DNA of 64,000 bases from Nigrospora sphaerica. Lineage: Eukaryota > Ascomycota > Sordariomycetes > Amphisphaeriales > Apiosporaceae. The translations under genes were made by a program, and so were the position numbers. Below are positions 22,431-33,749 of the stretch, in pieces. The stretch is taken from contig JAGVVL010000022.1 in the NCBI GenBank assembly GCA_018287875.1, positions 1,178,001 through 1,242,000 on the forward strand. The letters run 5' to 3'. Position 1 is the first letter of the stretch; every line of letters begins with the position of its first letter. The notes beneath the pieces were generated by a model. The model did not search any database. It was not told the origin of the DNA and saw only the letters and a program-made list of their open reading frames with translations.

Positions 22431-23305
22431 TGCTTTAAAGCCCAGGTGGCGGTGGTTCGCACAATCTCCAGAGGCAGATGCCTAACACAAGGCAACCATA
22501 GTCATGCTTCTTCATCTCCTGTCCGAAACCTTGCTTACCTTCATCCCCTCGTGAGCCTTCAAACACTCCAAACGACCCACCCCTGAATTTGCGGTCATAA
22601 GGAGATGAGGATAGGAGGACCGTGCTAACACGCTAGATCTATTTTCTGGGGAGACGAACACTCCTGCGGCCACTCCTAATTTCACGCCTAAAACCTGTGC
22701 TTGAAGTACTCAGCTCGCACGCTGCGCTCTTATTCTGGCGGTCTGTATATAATTATATACGCTTAGCTTGAAGCCATCAGAAGGCTTGCGCCAGAGGACT
22801 CTGCGTCAGTCGGGCCTTAGTTGGTGAAGGCTAACAAGGACGGCCAACAGCAAGCCAGGGTATTACTTCACACGAGGCTCCCTGCCATCCGGCTGTGATA
22901 GGATTTTTTGTGTGCATTAGTTTAGTTGCCTTATAGTTGCCTTATGGTTGCCTTATGCGGTTGATCTGGTAACCTTTTTGGAATGGACGATTCATAGAGA
23001 ACATGTTCACGTAGTGCACGCGTCTCGAAATGTAGGTATTAAAGAGAGCCCACCTACGTAGCCTAGAACCTCTAATCAGACACCGAAGAAGCACACCAAC
23101 CGGAAACCATTAAACCCCCTTTCTGGCTCTCGAATCTGCACCAGAGTTGCTAGGGTGCACAGTTACCTCTGCAGACTCCTTGTGACCAGGTTGACAAGAC
23201 CGAAGTTGATCCCGGTATCTCGAAACGACAACAGGAACCACCGAGCAGCTTAGCATTATGTATGTTTGTTTCCTTAGCTGGAAGGTCTCTTCTTTAACTT
23301 TCGTC
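22431..23305. other. Intergenic, no feature recognised
   Basis: Follows the truncated LINE. A short palindrome TATATAATTATATA occurs near 22745. No coding pattern. It probably includes the promoter of the EST1-like gene. Confidence 0.4.
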
Positions 23306-25129
23306 ATGGCCAGGGAAACTATTAGTCAAAATTCATCAAGCTCAGCAGCGCCTGAGAGTCAACCGAGAGTCGTACAGATGAAGGACCGGCTCGACATCAA
23401 GGATGCAGAGGACACGGGACCTTTGATCCACTCGCGATCTCCACAGGGGGAAGAAGACCATGCCAGCCTGGAATTGATCAAGCAGCTTGAAACTCCACCA
23501 ATCAGCCAGGAACGGCTTGTTGCCGAGGTGAAGGGCATTTACGCAGGTCTTCGCATGGTTGAGTCCAAATGTGTTGAGGTTGCCAGTTCTCAGAGCACAC
23601 AAGGCGATGCAGAGCTTAACAACGAACAGTGGCAAGCCCTTATTGCCCTTCACCGCACTCTGCTGCAGGAACACCATGACTTCCTTCTGGCGTCTCAGCA
23701 CCCGTTCGCCAGCCCGGCCCTTCGAAGACTGGCCTCTAAATACAAAATGCTGGCCCGTATGTGGAGATATGGCATTCAATCGTTTCTGAAGCTCCTGTGG
23801 CGCCATTTGCCGGCGTCGCGAGAACACACGCTGACCTTTATTTATATGGCGTACTCTATGCTGGCTCTGCTGCACGAAACAGTGCCTGCTTTCCAGGGTA
23901 CGTGGATGGAATGCTTGGGGATGTCGCGCGCTACAGGATGGCGATTGAGGACAAAGATATCCGGGACCGAGAGCTCTGGACGTTGGTCTCGCGTCAATGG
24001 TATTCCAAGGCCTCAGACAAAGAGCCGACGACGGGTCGTTTATACCATCACCTGGCCATCCTGTCTCGCCCTGATGCGCTGTGGCAGCTGTTTTATTACA
24101 CGAAATCACTCTGCGTGGCTACCCCTTACAACCAAGCCCACGACTCCATCATGACGTTGTTCGATCCTCTCCTGAGCGCTGCCGCCGACCAGCCATCCAG
24201 GAAGCTGTCTATCCATACGGCATTTGTGAAAGCAAATGGGATCCTGTTCAGTGGCAAGATGATGGAGGAATACGATTCCACCGTTGCCGAGTTCGTCGGC
24301 AGCTTAGACGACGACATCAGAAAAACCATAAGGTGGACGGAGCCAGGGTGCGTGGCGCCGTATCCCCCTGCATCAAGAGCCCAGACAAGCTGACCAAGAC
24401 CAGGTATCTAATGGCCATCACGATCTGCATCTCGCTGCTGTCCTATTGCAAAGGTGACAACGCCCTCTACAGGACACTCCAGCCCCAGCGCACGGGCAAG
24501 GCGGCAGAGGCCGTGGATATCACTGAGGCGAGCGACCAGGGGGCGGAGAAACAGTTGGAGCATGCCCTCCATCTGGCCAGCGGCACGCACGAAAAGGTGT
24601 TCTGCTGCCTTGGGAACCTTGATATCCTTCCTTACGTCCATGTCGTTCTGGTCTTCCTGTCGCACCTGAAATCATACCCTTCCGCCATGGACCACATCGA
24701 CGGCGCCTTTCCATGGAAGTTGCTCAGTGAGCTTCTGAATTCACTCCTTCCATGCTACCATAATTATGACAGGATCCACAGCGACGAGTTCCCACGTCCA
24801 GCGAAGGGATCACCACGCCCCCTCCCAGAAGACTTCGCCATGAGGGGCTTGCCTTGGGCCGAGACATACTTTCCCTCCGATTGGTTCTCTGAACCAGTAG
24901 ATTACGACGAACAGCATTTCGAGATGATGTCCATGATGGAGGAGCGCAGAGAGAGAGTCCTGTGGCTTGGTGTCTGCTTAGCCAAGCCCGGAATATGGAT
25001 GGTGTACGACGAGACAAAGCATCAGTTTGGCGTAGCATACGGAAGGGAGGAGGAATTGAGAGTATAGAGGCCGCGCTGAAGGCAACTGTTATCGAGGAAA
25101 GCAAAGATGAGGTCGATATTGACGAATAG
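23306..25129 (+). pseudogene. EST1/SMG7-type DNA/RNA-binding domain protein, frameshifted
   Basis: Start chosen at MARETISQNSSSSAAPESQ. The protein reads across three frames: an N-terminal helical part (LIALHRTLLQEHHDFLLASQ, MWRYGIQSFLKLLWRHLP, LTFIYMAYSMLALLHETVPA) then, after a lost G near 23915, ARYRMAIEDKDIRDRELW, TTGRLYHHLAILSRPDALW and QLFYYTKSLCVATPYNQAHD, the signature of the EST1-type DNA/RNA-binding domain. Another shift near 24340 leads to LMAITICISLLSYCKGDN and LLNSLLPCYHNYDRIHSDEF, and one near 25040 gives the acidic end EESKDEVDIDE. Related proteins act in telomere maintenance or nonsense-mediated decay, but fungi also hold many accessory copies of unknown role. Whether the shifts are errors or decay cannot be told here. 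Confidence 0.75.
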
Positions 25130-25877
25130 GGGTATTCGGCACGCGAGGCACGTGTTTTTCATTAGATGTTGAGACGGTGTCATAGGAGGTACAAAAATAG
25201 GGTTTTGAGGGTTGTGTTACATGAGGAATAATAGATCGTGAGAGTTAACACTCTAAGCACGGTTTTAATTTCTCTTTTTTCGTCTTGGTTCAATGCAGCG
25301 ATTTCCTGCGTGTAGAGTAAGCCCATCATCTGCGGAGTGCACAGATCACAAGTCCGTGACGTGGCTAGCCGGGTTCCATGACAGGGAGGCAACGACCGCG
25401 GCCAAGACGAAAGTGACGGAGCCGGTGGAAAGCCCTGGGCTCGGCCGACCGTGAGAATATTATGGTACAATATAGTTAGTTAAGGACCTAATGAGACACA
25501 ACTTGGACCATGTGTGAGATACCATATAGCGCGCCCGCATGCGTGTTGAACCCTTTTCCACTTTTCCGTCATAGGGCGTCTCCGCAGGTGGCAGCCCCGG
25601 GTTGAGCTGGATGTCCACGCTGCACCCTACCATCGGTTCCCTTCATTCGGAGAAGGACTGCTTGGGGGAGATGTTGCGCTAAGGCGACCCCTGAAGTAGA
25701 GATTCAGGGTCTACAGGTCACCTGACCTCACCAATCAGCGACTAGAGGGCTTGCAAGGGGTGCCCTCCACTCTCTCTACCTGTATTTAACCAGGTCTTCA
25801 GTCCGGGTCTCACTTAGAAGGCTCGGGGCGACTTCTACATTCCTTATCTGACCTATACCTCCGATCTCCTGCAAGCG
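25130..25877. other. Intergenic with a possible LTR remnant
   Basis: From 25672 (TGTTGCGCTAAGG) to about 25875 the sequence looks like a short LTR with a TATA-like TGTATTTAACC, and it abruptly ends the similarity of the LINE ORF1 fragment at 25878. No matching target-site duplication was found. Confidence 0.35.
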
Positions 25878-26490
25878 TGACAGCAATATATAGGGCCGTG
25901 ACCTTCCTGGACGAGGTCTTAGCATTGCGAGGGAGCTTGGCCTCCAGGACGTCGATAGGGCCGCCGGGCTGGTTCCGGAGTTGGACTTCTAGCTGCCCTT
26001 GGTTCGTCTCTATGGCCTCCTTGTTGATGCCATGGGCCACCACTAGGATCTTTCTCTTCTGGATAGAGGCGTTCTCTCCGAAGGCCTCGGTGGTCCAGGC
26101 CCGGTCAGTTTCCAGCTGTCGCTTCTCTTCTGCTGTCTTGCAGGTAATAGCATAGTCTCCGCTAGGAAGCTTCCGTGCGGCTATTACTGTTTCTCTGCCT
26201 GTTACTGCGTTGACTTTCCGCACGATCTCTTCGTAGGTGCGGCCTTCAGTTCCTGCGGCCTTGACTGTTACCTCCCGTTCGTGTCGAGGAGGCAGAGTCT
26301 TGGCTACCTGGGGGCCCTAGGCGCTGTGGCGGCGGTAAGGGCAGTAGCGGCTGCAGCGTACGTCTTAGGAGCTTTAATTTCCTTATTGTCGCACTTCAGG
26401 GGACGTGAGGAACGAGATTCTAGTTGTTCTATTAGGAAAAACAAAGGAAAACTATCTGAGGATCCAGACGTAGATATAGTAGTTCCGTAG
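25878..26490 (-). mobile_element. LINE ORF1 fragment, second copy
   Basis: Minus strand encodes IKAPKTYAAAATALTAA, RKVNAVTGRETVIAARKLPS, IQKRKILVVAHGINKEAIE and GGPIDVLEAKLPRNAKTSS, matching the ORF1 at 18492-20560 at most residues. It keeps the uninterrupted site where the other copy carries the solo LTR. Similarity stops after ALYIAV. It lacks the zinc knuckles and is not functional. Confidence 0.85.
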
Positions 26491-26940
26491 CCTGCCTGAC
26501 AGGCTAGGCTCTTGAGCTTACATAAAGTCACGTGACCTGGTAGGCTTGTTAGTGACAATAGGCTCGTCTCGCGACAACTTCCTAGTTAGGATGGAAGGTC
26601 ACGTGATGGATATGAGGATCGCAAGCTATCCAGGCTATCCACAGCGGTGGATATGTTGGATCGCCAGCTATCCAACATATCCACGGAATCAGGAAGGGAA
26701 TGACTTGGTATATAAGTCAGAAGGATTTCCTACATAGACAGTCATTACCTCAGTGATCAATCTAAGCATCTATCTCACCATAGATGGGCCTACAGCCTAA
26801 CGACACTATCGTGAACTCAGTTACCCAGCACCCTCAGCATTCAGTTACCCAGCGACCAGTGTTCAAGCAGAAGATGCTCTCTGTCTCTGATTAGTACAAA
26901 CCCTACGGCCCGCAATACCATAGGTATAGCGTTTGTTACA
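26490..26940 (+). mobile_element. LTR, diverged or 5'-truncated, same family as 19170-19713
   Basis: Shares GACTTGGTATATAAGTCAG, CAGTCATTACCTCAGTGATC and the end TAGCGTTTGTTACA with the solo LTRs at 19170 and 27588. The left boundary is uncertain because the usual TGTTACGACC start is absent. Confidence 0.7.
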
Positions 26941-27587
26941 TGACGGCACCGGCTTGTAGGGTATTTACCGTCTTGAATACAATACCATACAGCAACACAT
27001 GTAGGCTACGTGGCACGCAATATCGTCGTTTTTTCAAACATGCTAGTTATCTGATTATTATAACTATTTATGTAACTAGGCTATGACATTAATATCACAC
27101 TTAGTCAATTACCACAAGACAACGCTTGCAGCGACGAAGCGAGCCGGAAATAAAGTGAGAAACCTAACCACATCGTCGTACCATGAAAAAAAGGAAGAAC
27201 GGACCAATGCCTAAGGAATTTCTGTGACCTTCTACTATCGCGTGGATGAACAACATAATATTTATATGCTGCTCATTCCCAGCTAGGCCTTTAGTAGCCG
27301 CATTTCCTCCCTGGATCTTCAACCTTTTTGGGTTCACTTGTGTTCATCTTAGTGCTTGGTCTTCGTGAAGCATGTGTTATATCTAGTTCTTTACATTTAC
27401 AAACCCTGTAACAAGCATGTTGCCAGAAGTGCTGGATAGCAATGGAATAAACCGAGCTGACCAAACCAAATCACCTATTCCACAATTAGTATAGGGTTTT
27501 GGGCATGGTAGAAACGGATGTGTTTCATCTAATTACATAGAAGGAGTGAAAACCATGCCAACGGAACAGGCCACCTGAGAAACAGAG
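26941..27587. other. Intergenic, no feature recognised
   Basis: Moderately AT-rich spacer between two LTRs of one family. No coding signal. Confidence 0.4.
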
Positions 27588-28133
27588 TGTTACGACCCCA
27601 AGGACCCAAGCCAAGAAAGGTGACTAAGGCCCCACACCAGCCACCAGCGAACCTCACCAGCCACAAGGTGGATCGGCACGAAGGGACAATAGGAAGAATT
27701 CCCTTGGCCTAGGAAGGGAACATTCCCCTAGGCAAGGAAACTTTCCTCTTTGGGAAGCACGGGAGGTCACGTGATGGATCCTGGGATCTGGTCGAAAGCC
27801 AGAGAGCCGAGCTCGATGGGATCTCGCGAGATCCGCGAGATCCAAGGCATCAGTAAGGGAATGACTTGGTATATAAGTCCGAAGGATTTTTTACATAGAC
27901 AATCATTACCTCAGTGATCAATCTAAGTATCTATCTCACCCATAGATAGGCATCATTGCCTAACGATCTATTGTGTTACCCCGGCAGCACACTTCCGCAT
28001 TACACCCTCGTATCTCAGTTACACCGACCGACCCTTGGTCAACTACCCAACAGTGTTCAAGTCAGACGCTCTCTGGTCTGTTCTTAAGCATGAAACCTAC
28101 GTACCGCAATACTTGAGTATAGCATTCGTTACA
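27588..28133 (+). mobile_element. Solo LTR (546 bp), second copy
   Basis: Starts TGTTACGACCCCAAGGAC, ends AGCATTCGTTACA, carries GACTTGGTATATAAGTCC, and is flanked by CAGAG on the left and TAGAG on the right, a target-site duplication with one C/T difference. Confidence 0.88.
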
Positions 28134-28497
28134 TAGAGGCAACAAGGATTGAATGAAGGGCTAACGCGTCGCACGGTAGCCAACTGCAGCAAGACTAACC
28201 GGACAGTCTCTACATTAGCAGCGAGGCATGCACTCCATGGCACAGGAAACCATAAAACCTTAAGGCAACTACGGCATGAAATCGTATCCCACCCATAACT
28301 CAGAAAAGCAGGTTAGAATGGGCACTGGCAGAAATGGCATGATTGCGCAATATCCCAGAGACCGATATCCTAGCATAGTAGAGTACGCATATGGCCTGGT
28401 CCATTTCTGGGCTTGTAAGGTCACACAGGTCTGGTGCGGTCCGTAGTGAGCTCTGGTCACTCCGAGCAGTTCGTTTGACAAACCTCGTACTCTGCTA
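28134..28497. other. Intergenic, no feature recognised
   Basis: No coding or repeat signal seen between the solo LTR and the first MITE-1 copy. Confidence 0.35.
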
Positions 28498-29044
28498 TAT
28501 AACAAAACTGGATTCCTACGTGCACAGCAAGGGGACAAACTCTCCGCTCAGGCCACGCCTAGTCTTGGAATACTGTGTTCCTTGAACACTGACCAACTGT
28601 GTCATCATTTCCCCTGACAGGCTTGGCAGGTACCTATCATCAACATTTGTGCATCCCAGGGTTGGCCGCCTTTGTCAGCCAACACCCTCCTGCAAAGCTG
28701 CAATCCATTTCTAGCATCGTCCATTTTCGGGTTATGTCTATTACGCGTCCTGATTGGCTTCTCTACCTTGTTCCACATTCCAGTGAAAATTTTACATTCC
28801 AATGGCGCTCTACATTCCAATAAGGATGACTCACGCAGGATCCTCTTGCGCACACCGCTCTGTCTGCCGCCAAGGGTTTGTCGGGTTGCTGGTGACAAAT
28901 GCTTGCCAATACTTCCAGGGGGACTTTGTGGCACACTTGACCAGCACTGAAGGAATGCAGTATACGATCCAAGAATAGGCATGGATCGAGCGGAGAATTC
29001 ATCCCCTTGCTGTGCACGTAGGAGTCCGATTTCCACACTATAAG
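28498..29044. mobile_element. MITE-1, copy 1 (about 550 bp)
   Basis: Long imperfect inverted ends: GGATTCCTACGTGCACAGCA at the left and the complement of CACGTAGGAGTCCGATTT at the right. The interior shares GTTGGCCGCC and ACATTCCAGTGAAAA with copies at 30415 and 32405. Non-coding. Boundaries are approximate. Confidence 0.72.
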
Positions 29045-29640
29045 TCTCATTCCCGCAGGGGACCAACTGCCATGCAGTAACACTATAGTTCGATCCCATG
29101 ATCCGGCTCGGTGGCCCGATTCATAGATCCGCTTGGATCATATAATCTTGGTCATGATCCAATCACGTGACCTGATCACTCGTTGTGGTGTTCCTCGTGG
29201 CGGTGCGCGAGACCCTTGAGGTCCTTGTCTTTCTTGCTCTCTTCCTGCTTGGCTGCATGTACTCTGGGTCCCATCCATACCGCTTGGCTGGCGGGGTTTC
29301 ATAACAAAACAGTGTGCATCAAAAACTGTCTGATAACAACAGTCTCTGTGGCATATTGGCAAGTGGTAGTGGAAAGATGAGATATTGATTTTGGGTGCAA
29401 GAATCTGCTTCATCATGCAATACAATGCTATCATCTATTTTCAAAATACCTACATATACAGGTATGTCTTTAATAGAACCTGTGAAAAAAGAACCGTTTC
29501 AAAGCAGGTTGCGGTGTTACAAGTAGCCACGTAGATAGAGGGGATCGATGAGAGCCGTTTACTTCCAATAGCGCTATCTTCTTTCTTAGCAAAACTGGTC
29601 CACGGATTCCGCTAGAGTCAAGCGACCGCACACTGGAATC

Positions 29641-30276
29641 TCAATTGTCGTAGTCATCCCGTGCCTTTCGGAGAAGCAAAAAGTCGTACACTAAGTACGC
29701 AGCAGCAGAGAATAAGAGGCAAAAACAAATCACCGATAAAGACAGCACTGCCATGATTGACCATTGCCCGCCTTGTACCGTGTAAATGTTGATCAATGAA
29801 GTGATGAGTCCTAAGAATGAGTTGCTGGCTAGAGGTCTGATCAGGCATCGTTAGCTCGCTCACCTACACATTTTGATGGCGGATACCTACATGATGAGCC
29901 GTCGGAGAATCCAAACATAATTGTTCCTGCATTGCCACCAGAGGTAGGATAACATCATAGCCGAAACTATACACAAGACTGAAGCAATAGACAGGAGCGG
30001 CGGATTTTCTACAACCCGGATTACCGAGTGGCCGAAGTTGCCAGCTCCTTCTACTAGTCCAGAACGAGCCAGCGATGTGAAGGTCGAAGGCAAGACAAGA
30101 TAGCCCGCCAAAAGAAGCCAACTAAAAATGCTTGCCATCAGAGTGAATTTTAATGGGATTCGCTGGTCACAGTCAATTAACATCCTTTCATAGCGAGAAA
30201 GAATGTGGTGTTGAGCATGATCAGCCTCGAATGCATCACAGTCTAAATTTCCCATGGTTGTATTGCTAGAAGTCAT
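29641..30276 (-). CDS. Hypothetical four-helix membrane protein
   Basis: Two exons (29891-30276 and 29641-29836) joined by a GTAGGT...GATCAG intron in frame; about 193 residues from MTSSNTTMGNLDCDAFEADH. Four hydrophobic segments: IFSWLLLAGYLVLPSTF, LLSIASVLCIVSAMMLSYLW, NSFLGLITSLINIY and MAVLSLSVICFCLLFSAAAY. The N-terminus is acidic and the C-terminus (LLLRKARDDYDN) is charged. I do not recognise a family, although four-helix proteins of this size are common hypothetical genes in ascomycetes. It lies between two MITE-1 copies. The open frame, splice sites and regular membrane pattern argue that it is real. Confidence 0.65.
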
Positions 30277-30414
30277 AGCGGGTATACTCTCACCGTATGG
30301 GATGAGTTGAAGCGTTCGATCTTTTAAATTATGCGTGGAAATATCATTTACGGTGTGAAGTCCAATTCAGCAACTTTAAAGCTTCTTGCGTAGAATTTCA
30401 GAAGCTACATATAA

Positions 30415-30952
30415 AGTAGGTATGTAACGAAATCGGACTCCTATGTGCACAACAAGGGGATAAACTCACCGCTCGGTTCATGTCTATTTTTGGATCGTAT
30501 ACTGTGTTCCTTGAACCTTGACCAAGTGTGTCAACATGTCCCCTGTATGGTTTGCTAGGTGCGCGTCATCATCATTTGTGTATCCGGGGTTGGCCGCCTT
30601 CGTCAGTGAAGTATACTTCATTTTGGGCCTCCGTTCATTTTCGGACTATGTCGTTATGGGTCTTGATTGGCCTTTTACAGTTTTCCACATTCCAGTGAAA
30701 ACTCCACATTCCGGTCATGGTTCTACATTCCAATGAAAATGACTCACAGGTAGGGTCCTTTCTGTACTTCCGCTCTGCCTGTCGCCAGGGGCCTGTCGGT
30801 TTGCGGATGACAGATGCTTGCTAAGACTTCCACGGTGACTTGATGACACCGTTGACCATTGTTGGGGAACACAGTACACGATCCCAAAAGAGGCATGGGC
30901 CGAGCAAAGAGTTAGCCCCCTCGATGTGTATATAGGAGTCCGATCTCGGTAC
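30415..30952. mobile_element. MITE-1, copy 2 (about 540 bp)
   Basis: The left end GTAACGAAATCGGACTCCTA mirrors the right end TAGGAGTCCGATCTCGGTAC. Interior blocks (TTTTTGGATCGTATACTGTG, GGTTGGCCGCC, ACATTCCAGTGAAAAC) match copy 3. Terminal bases are more diverged than in copy 3, so the target dinucleotide is unclear. Confidence 0.75.
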
Positions 30953-31652
30953 CGATTGTATAACATCTCCCCGCGAACGCGGCGTCTATATTGATGTGAT
31001 ATTGACGACCTGCACTAACTAGGGCCGCTACGATGGGTACCAAAACATGTCCGAGAAGATGGAATGCAAGCGACCAAAAGTAAAGAATATCATGAAGGGA
31101 AGAATATGAAGCCGCGGTAGTATTCGTCATAGAATGATTGTACCCCTGCAACCCATAGGATGATGGGGCCTACTTTCAGTCGCTACCTGGCTGCTTACAA
31201 CACTACAGATCTAGCCTGGTACCACTATTAATGATGCTGACAGTTGCGCCAGGAGTGACTTGGTCATACAAGTTGCAAGCATACCCGGGGACAACATTAT
31301 AGGAGCAAAAGGAGGGAATTTCTCGATCGGAGAATCTGTGCACACGTCACGCACATAATAATGCGCTTTCATCATCCACCGTGCGAGGTCGGGCTGAAGA
31401 GTCATGCTTCGTCGAGGGATTCTTAGAACCCATGACGAATTGTATCTGACCAATCATGATTTGAAGCTGCTTCTCGCTTCCCATCCTCATTCAGAGTTGA
31501 TGGATGGTCGGCAAGGTGGCTAGAAAGTAGAGTTGAATGGTATTTCTGTTATGAGTATATCTAACTAATCCATAGTCGCCTGTGTGCATTCCGCCACGGG
31601 AATAAAATGATGATCGCCAAGATAGTGCAATAGATGGTCGAAATGGTCGTCG

Positions 31653-31991
31653 CTATGACTGCCGGTCACCACCAACCGCTTGCTCAGCCACTGCCTTATC
31701 TTTGATGCCTTTCTCAGATATTCTCATGTTCCTGTGGTGCGTATAATCTTCCGGTGTTCTTGTAGTAGGTAGTGGATATGACCTTGATACTTCATCTCGG
31801 GTTGGGGGCCACGACGTCTGGTGGTTTGAAGTATACTCCAGGAATTTGCCAGAGCGCCGGATCAAAACATAAACGTCGGCACCGTATGTGCCTCGGATTT
31901 TGTCGCAGCGACCCATAACGTTGGTGCATGTTTTCTTGAAGTTTTCGTTGCTCCGATCACGTTTCTTAGAAGTCTTCCTGATGCCGTTCAT
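31653..31991 (-). CDS. Short MADS-box-like protein
   Basis: 112 residues, single exon. The basic start MNGIRKTSKKRDRSNENFKK continues as KIRGTYGADVYVLIRRSGKF, the alpha-beta pattern of a MADS-type DNA-binding domain, followed by SWPPTRDEVSRSYPLP. Small fungal proteins of this type with little beyond the domain are common and mostly uncharacterised. It is a shorter and looser match than classical Mcm1/SRF proteins, so a regulatory role is only likely. No intron. The neighbours are MITE copies. Confidence 0.55.
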   Translation of the reverse strand: MNGIRKTSKKRDRSNENFKKTCTNVMGRCDKIRGTYGADVYVLIRRSGKFLEYTSNHQTSWPPTRDEVSRSYPLPTTRTPEDYTHHRNMRISEKGIKDKAVAEQAVGGDRQS

Positions 31992-32337
31992 GTTTCGTAA
32001 AATGGGAAACTCAATGTGTCATAGTGACACGATATTGATGTAGATTGAGACAGTGAAGCCCCAGGCCCACAGAGAGAAGTCCCAGGTGACTCTTTGTAAG
32101 TATATTTGAACGTAGGCAGGCTCGCAAAGTGCGGCAATATATAACCAATCTTTGGACTTTCTGATGCCGTCCGCGCCACCCCACAGTCATCATGCTTTGT
32201 GTTGCTGTATGGATGTTCAGCTTTCATGGCTACGTGGTTTCTAGACCCGTATAGTTGCAAGGGAGATGGATGTGGACTCTAGGGGGGGATGGCAAATTGA
32301 TGCATCAAAATCCATCCTGCTAATGCACTGAAACCTA

Positions 32338-33202
32338 CGGTGAAGCTCAAGTTCAGCGTCCGGCTTCTAGAACCAAAGTTTCTGGAGCTGAGGGTAAAAG
32401 TGTACAGTAGGTAACGAAATCAGACTCCTATGTACGCAGGAAAAGGACAAACTCTCCGCTCGAGCCATGCCTATTTTTGGATCGTATACTGTGTTTCTTG
32501 AGCCTTGGCCGACTGCGCCATCAAGTTCCCTGTCAGGCTTGGGGGTACTTATCATCATCATTTGTGGATTCGTGGTTGGCCTCCTTCGGCAGTCGACACC
32601 CTCCTGGAAAGTTACAATCCATTTTTGGGCTTTGTCCGAAAACGGACTATCTCCATTATGGATCCTGACTGGCTTTCCAGAGTCTTCCACATTCCAGTGA
32701 TAGTTTTACATTCCAGTGCTTGGTTCACATTCCAATGAAGATGACTCACACGTAGGATCATCTTGTGCCAAACCTTTCAGGGGCACTTGATGACACAGTC
32801 GGCCAGTGTCCAGAGAATACAGTATACGATCCAAAAATAGGTATGGCCCGAGCGGAGACTCTGTTTTCTTCCTACGTACATAGGGGTCCGTTTTTGTTAT
32901 CTACTGTAGTACCTGCATAATAAGAGCTGGGGCATTGGAAGTACCTTTCATTAGCCTTAGCAGCATTTGGATGAAGCACCGCCATAATATGCCGCTAACA
33001 TTCTGGAAAAGATGTGTAGATGCGGATTCCCTTTAGCTCCAAACTGGATGCTTCTATTTCGTTTGAATAGAGTCAAATACCTTTCTCGTTGACTGAAAGT
33101 ACCTCATTGGCTCTACTTCCCACTGTAGGGCTATTACCCCACTCTACCATCAGCTCCAAAATGCTGATGATAGAAAGCGGACGATGAACCTGAACTTCAC
33201 TA
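32338..33202. mobile_element. MITE-2, copy B, split by a nested MITE-1
   Basis: The ends CGGTGAAGCTCAAGTTCAGC and TGAACCTGAACTTCACTA are inverted repeats flanked by TA. Without the nested insert it aligns along its length with the copy at 35689-36054 (for example GGGCATTGGAAGTACCTTTC and GCGGCATATTATGGCGGTGC-like blocks). Confidence 0.85.
32405..32906. mobile_element. MITE-1, copy 3 (502 bp), nested in MITE-2
   Basis: Left end CAGTAGGTAACGAAATCAGA and right end TCCGTTTTTGTTATCTACTG, inverted, with TA on both sides (32403-32404 and 32907-32908). The paralogous site in the other MITE-2 copy is empty. A Tc1/pogo-type target preference (TA) is indicated. Confidence 0.88.
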
Positions 33203-33749
33203 TAATAAGCGCTACACTCCACCCCAATGCTCTTTAGAAGTCAGATGCGTAACCGCTTTGTGGTAAGGGTCAAATATGAATTATTTCTTTAAAAGCACTG
33301 CATTGCAGCTGTACGTACTTTACCTACGCGGTACTTTACCGATGCCAAGGAACGCTAAAATACCCCGTGCATAGGATATGAAAGAGTAAATCAGAGTACA
33401 CTGATTTCGCGGATGGCGGTACGAATGAATCCGCCATCTTCGACTAAGCTCAACAGTAGTTACGTAGCTATCAGCCTCAATCCCACAAGATTCCAGGCAA
33501 TTTTATAGGGTCGGGACCCGGGTAAAATCCCCCGAGGCAACTTCCCGGTCGCCCGTGGTTTAAATACAGACAAGAGAGTCGTGTCCGGCTATTTTCTGTC
33601 CTGTAGGTACATTTTCCAATCTCGGCTGAACAATAGGCTTCCAACCCAGTCATTGTCTTGCCTTCAGGGCGCGCTCCTACTTCATGATCCCGATCTTGCC
33701 CAAAGGAATGCAACCAAGGACAAGCCAAGACCTACATCAGTCAGTCACG
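33203..33749. other. Intergenic, no feature recognised
   Basis: No repeats or coding signal beyond short open frames. It probably carries the promoter of the ORF at 33750. Confidence 0.35.

Noticed and set aside
25672..25877. Possible complete solo LTR starting TGTTGCGC
   Set aside because: Ends do not form a proper inverted pair, and no target duplication was found; kept only as a possible remnant.
30912..31453. Two hydrophobic minus-strand ORFs that might be exons of a membrane protein
   Set aside because: I could not join them in frame with convincing splice sites, and the C-terminus would lie inside a MITE-1 end; perhaps a gene remnant.
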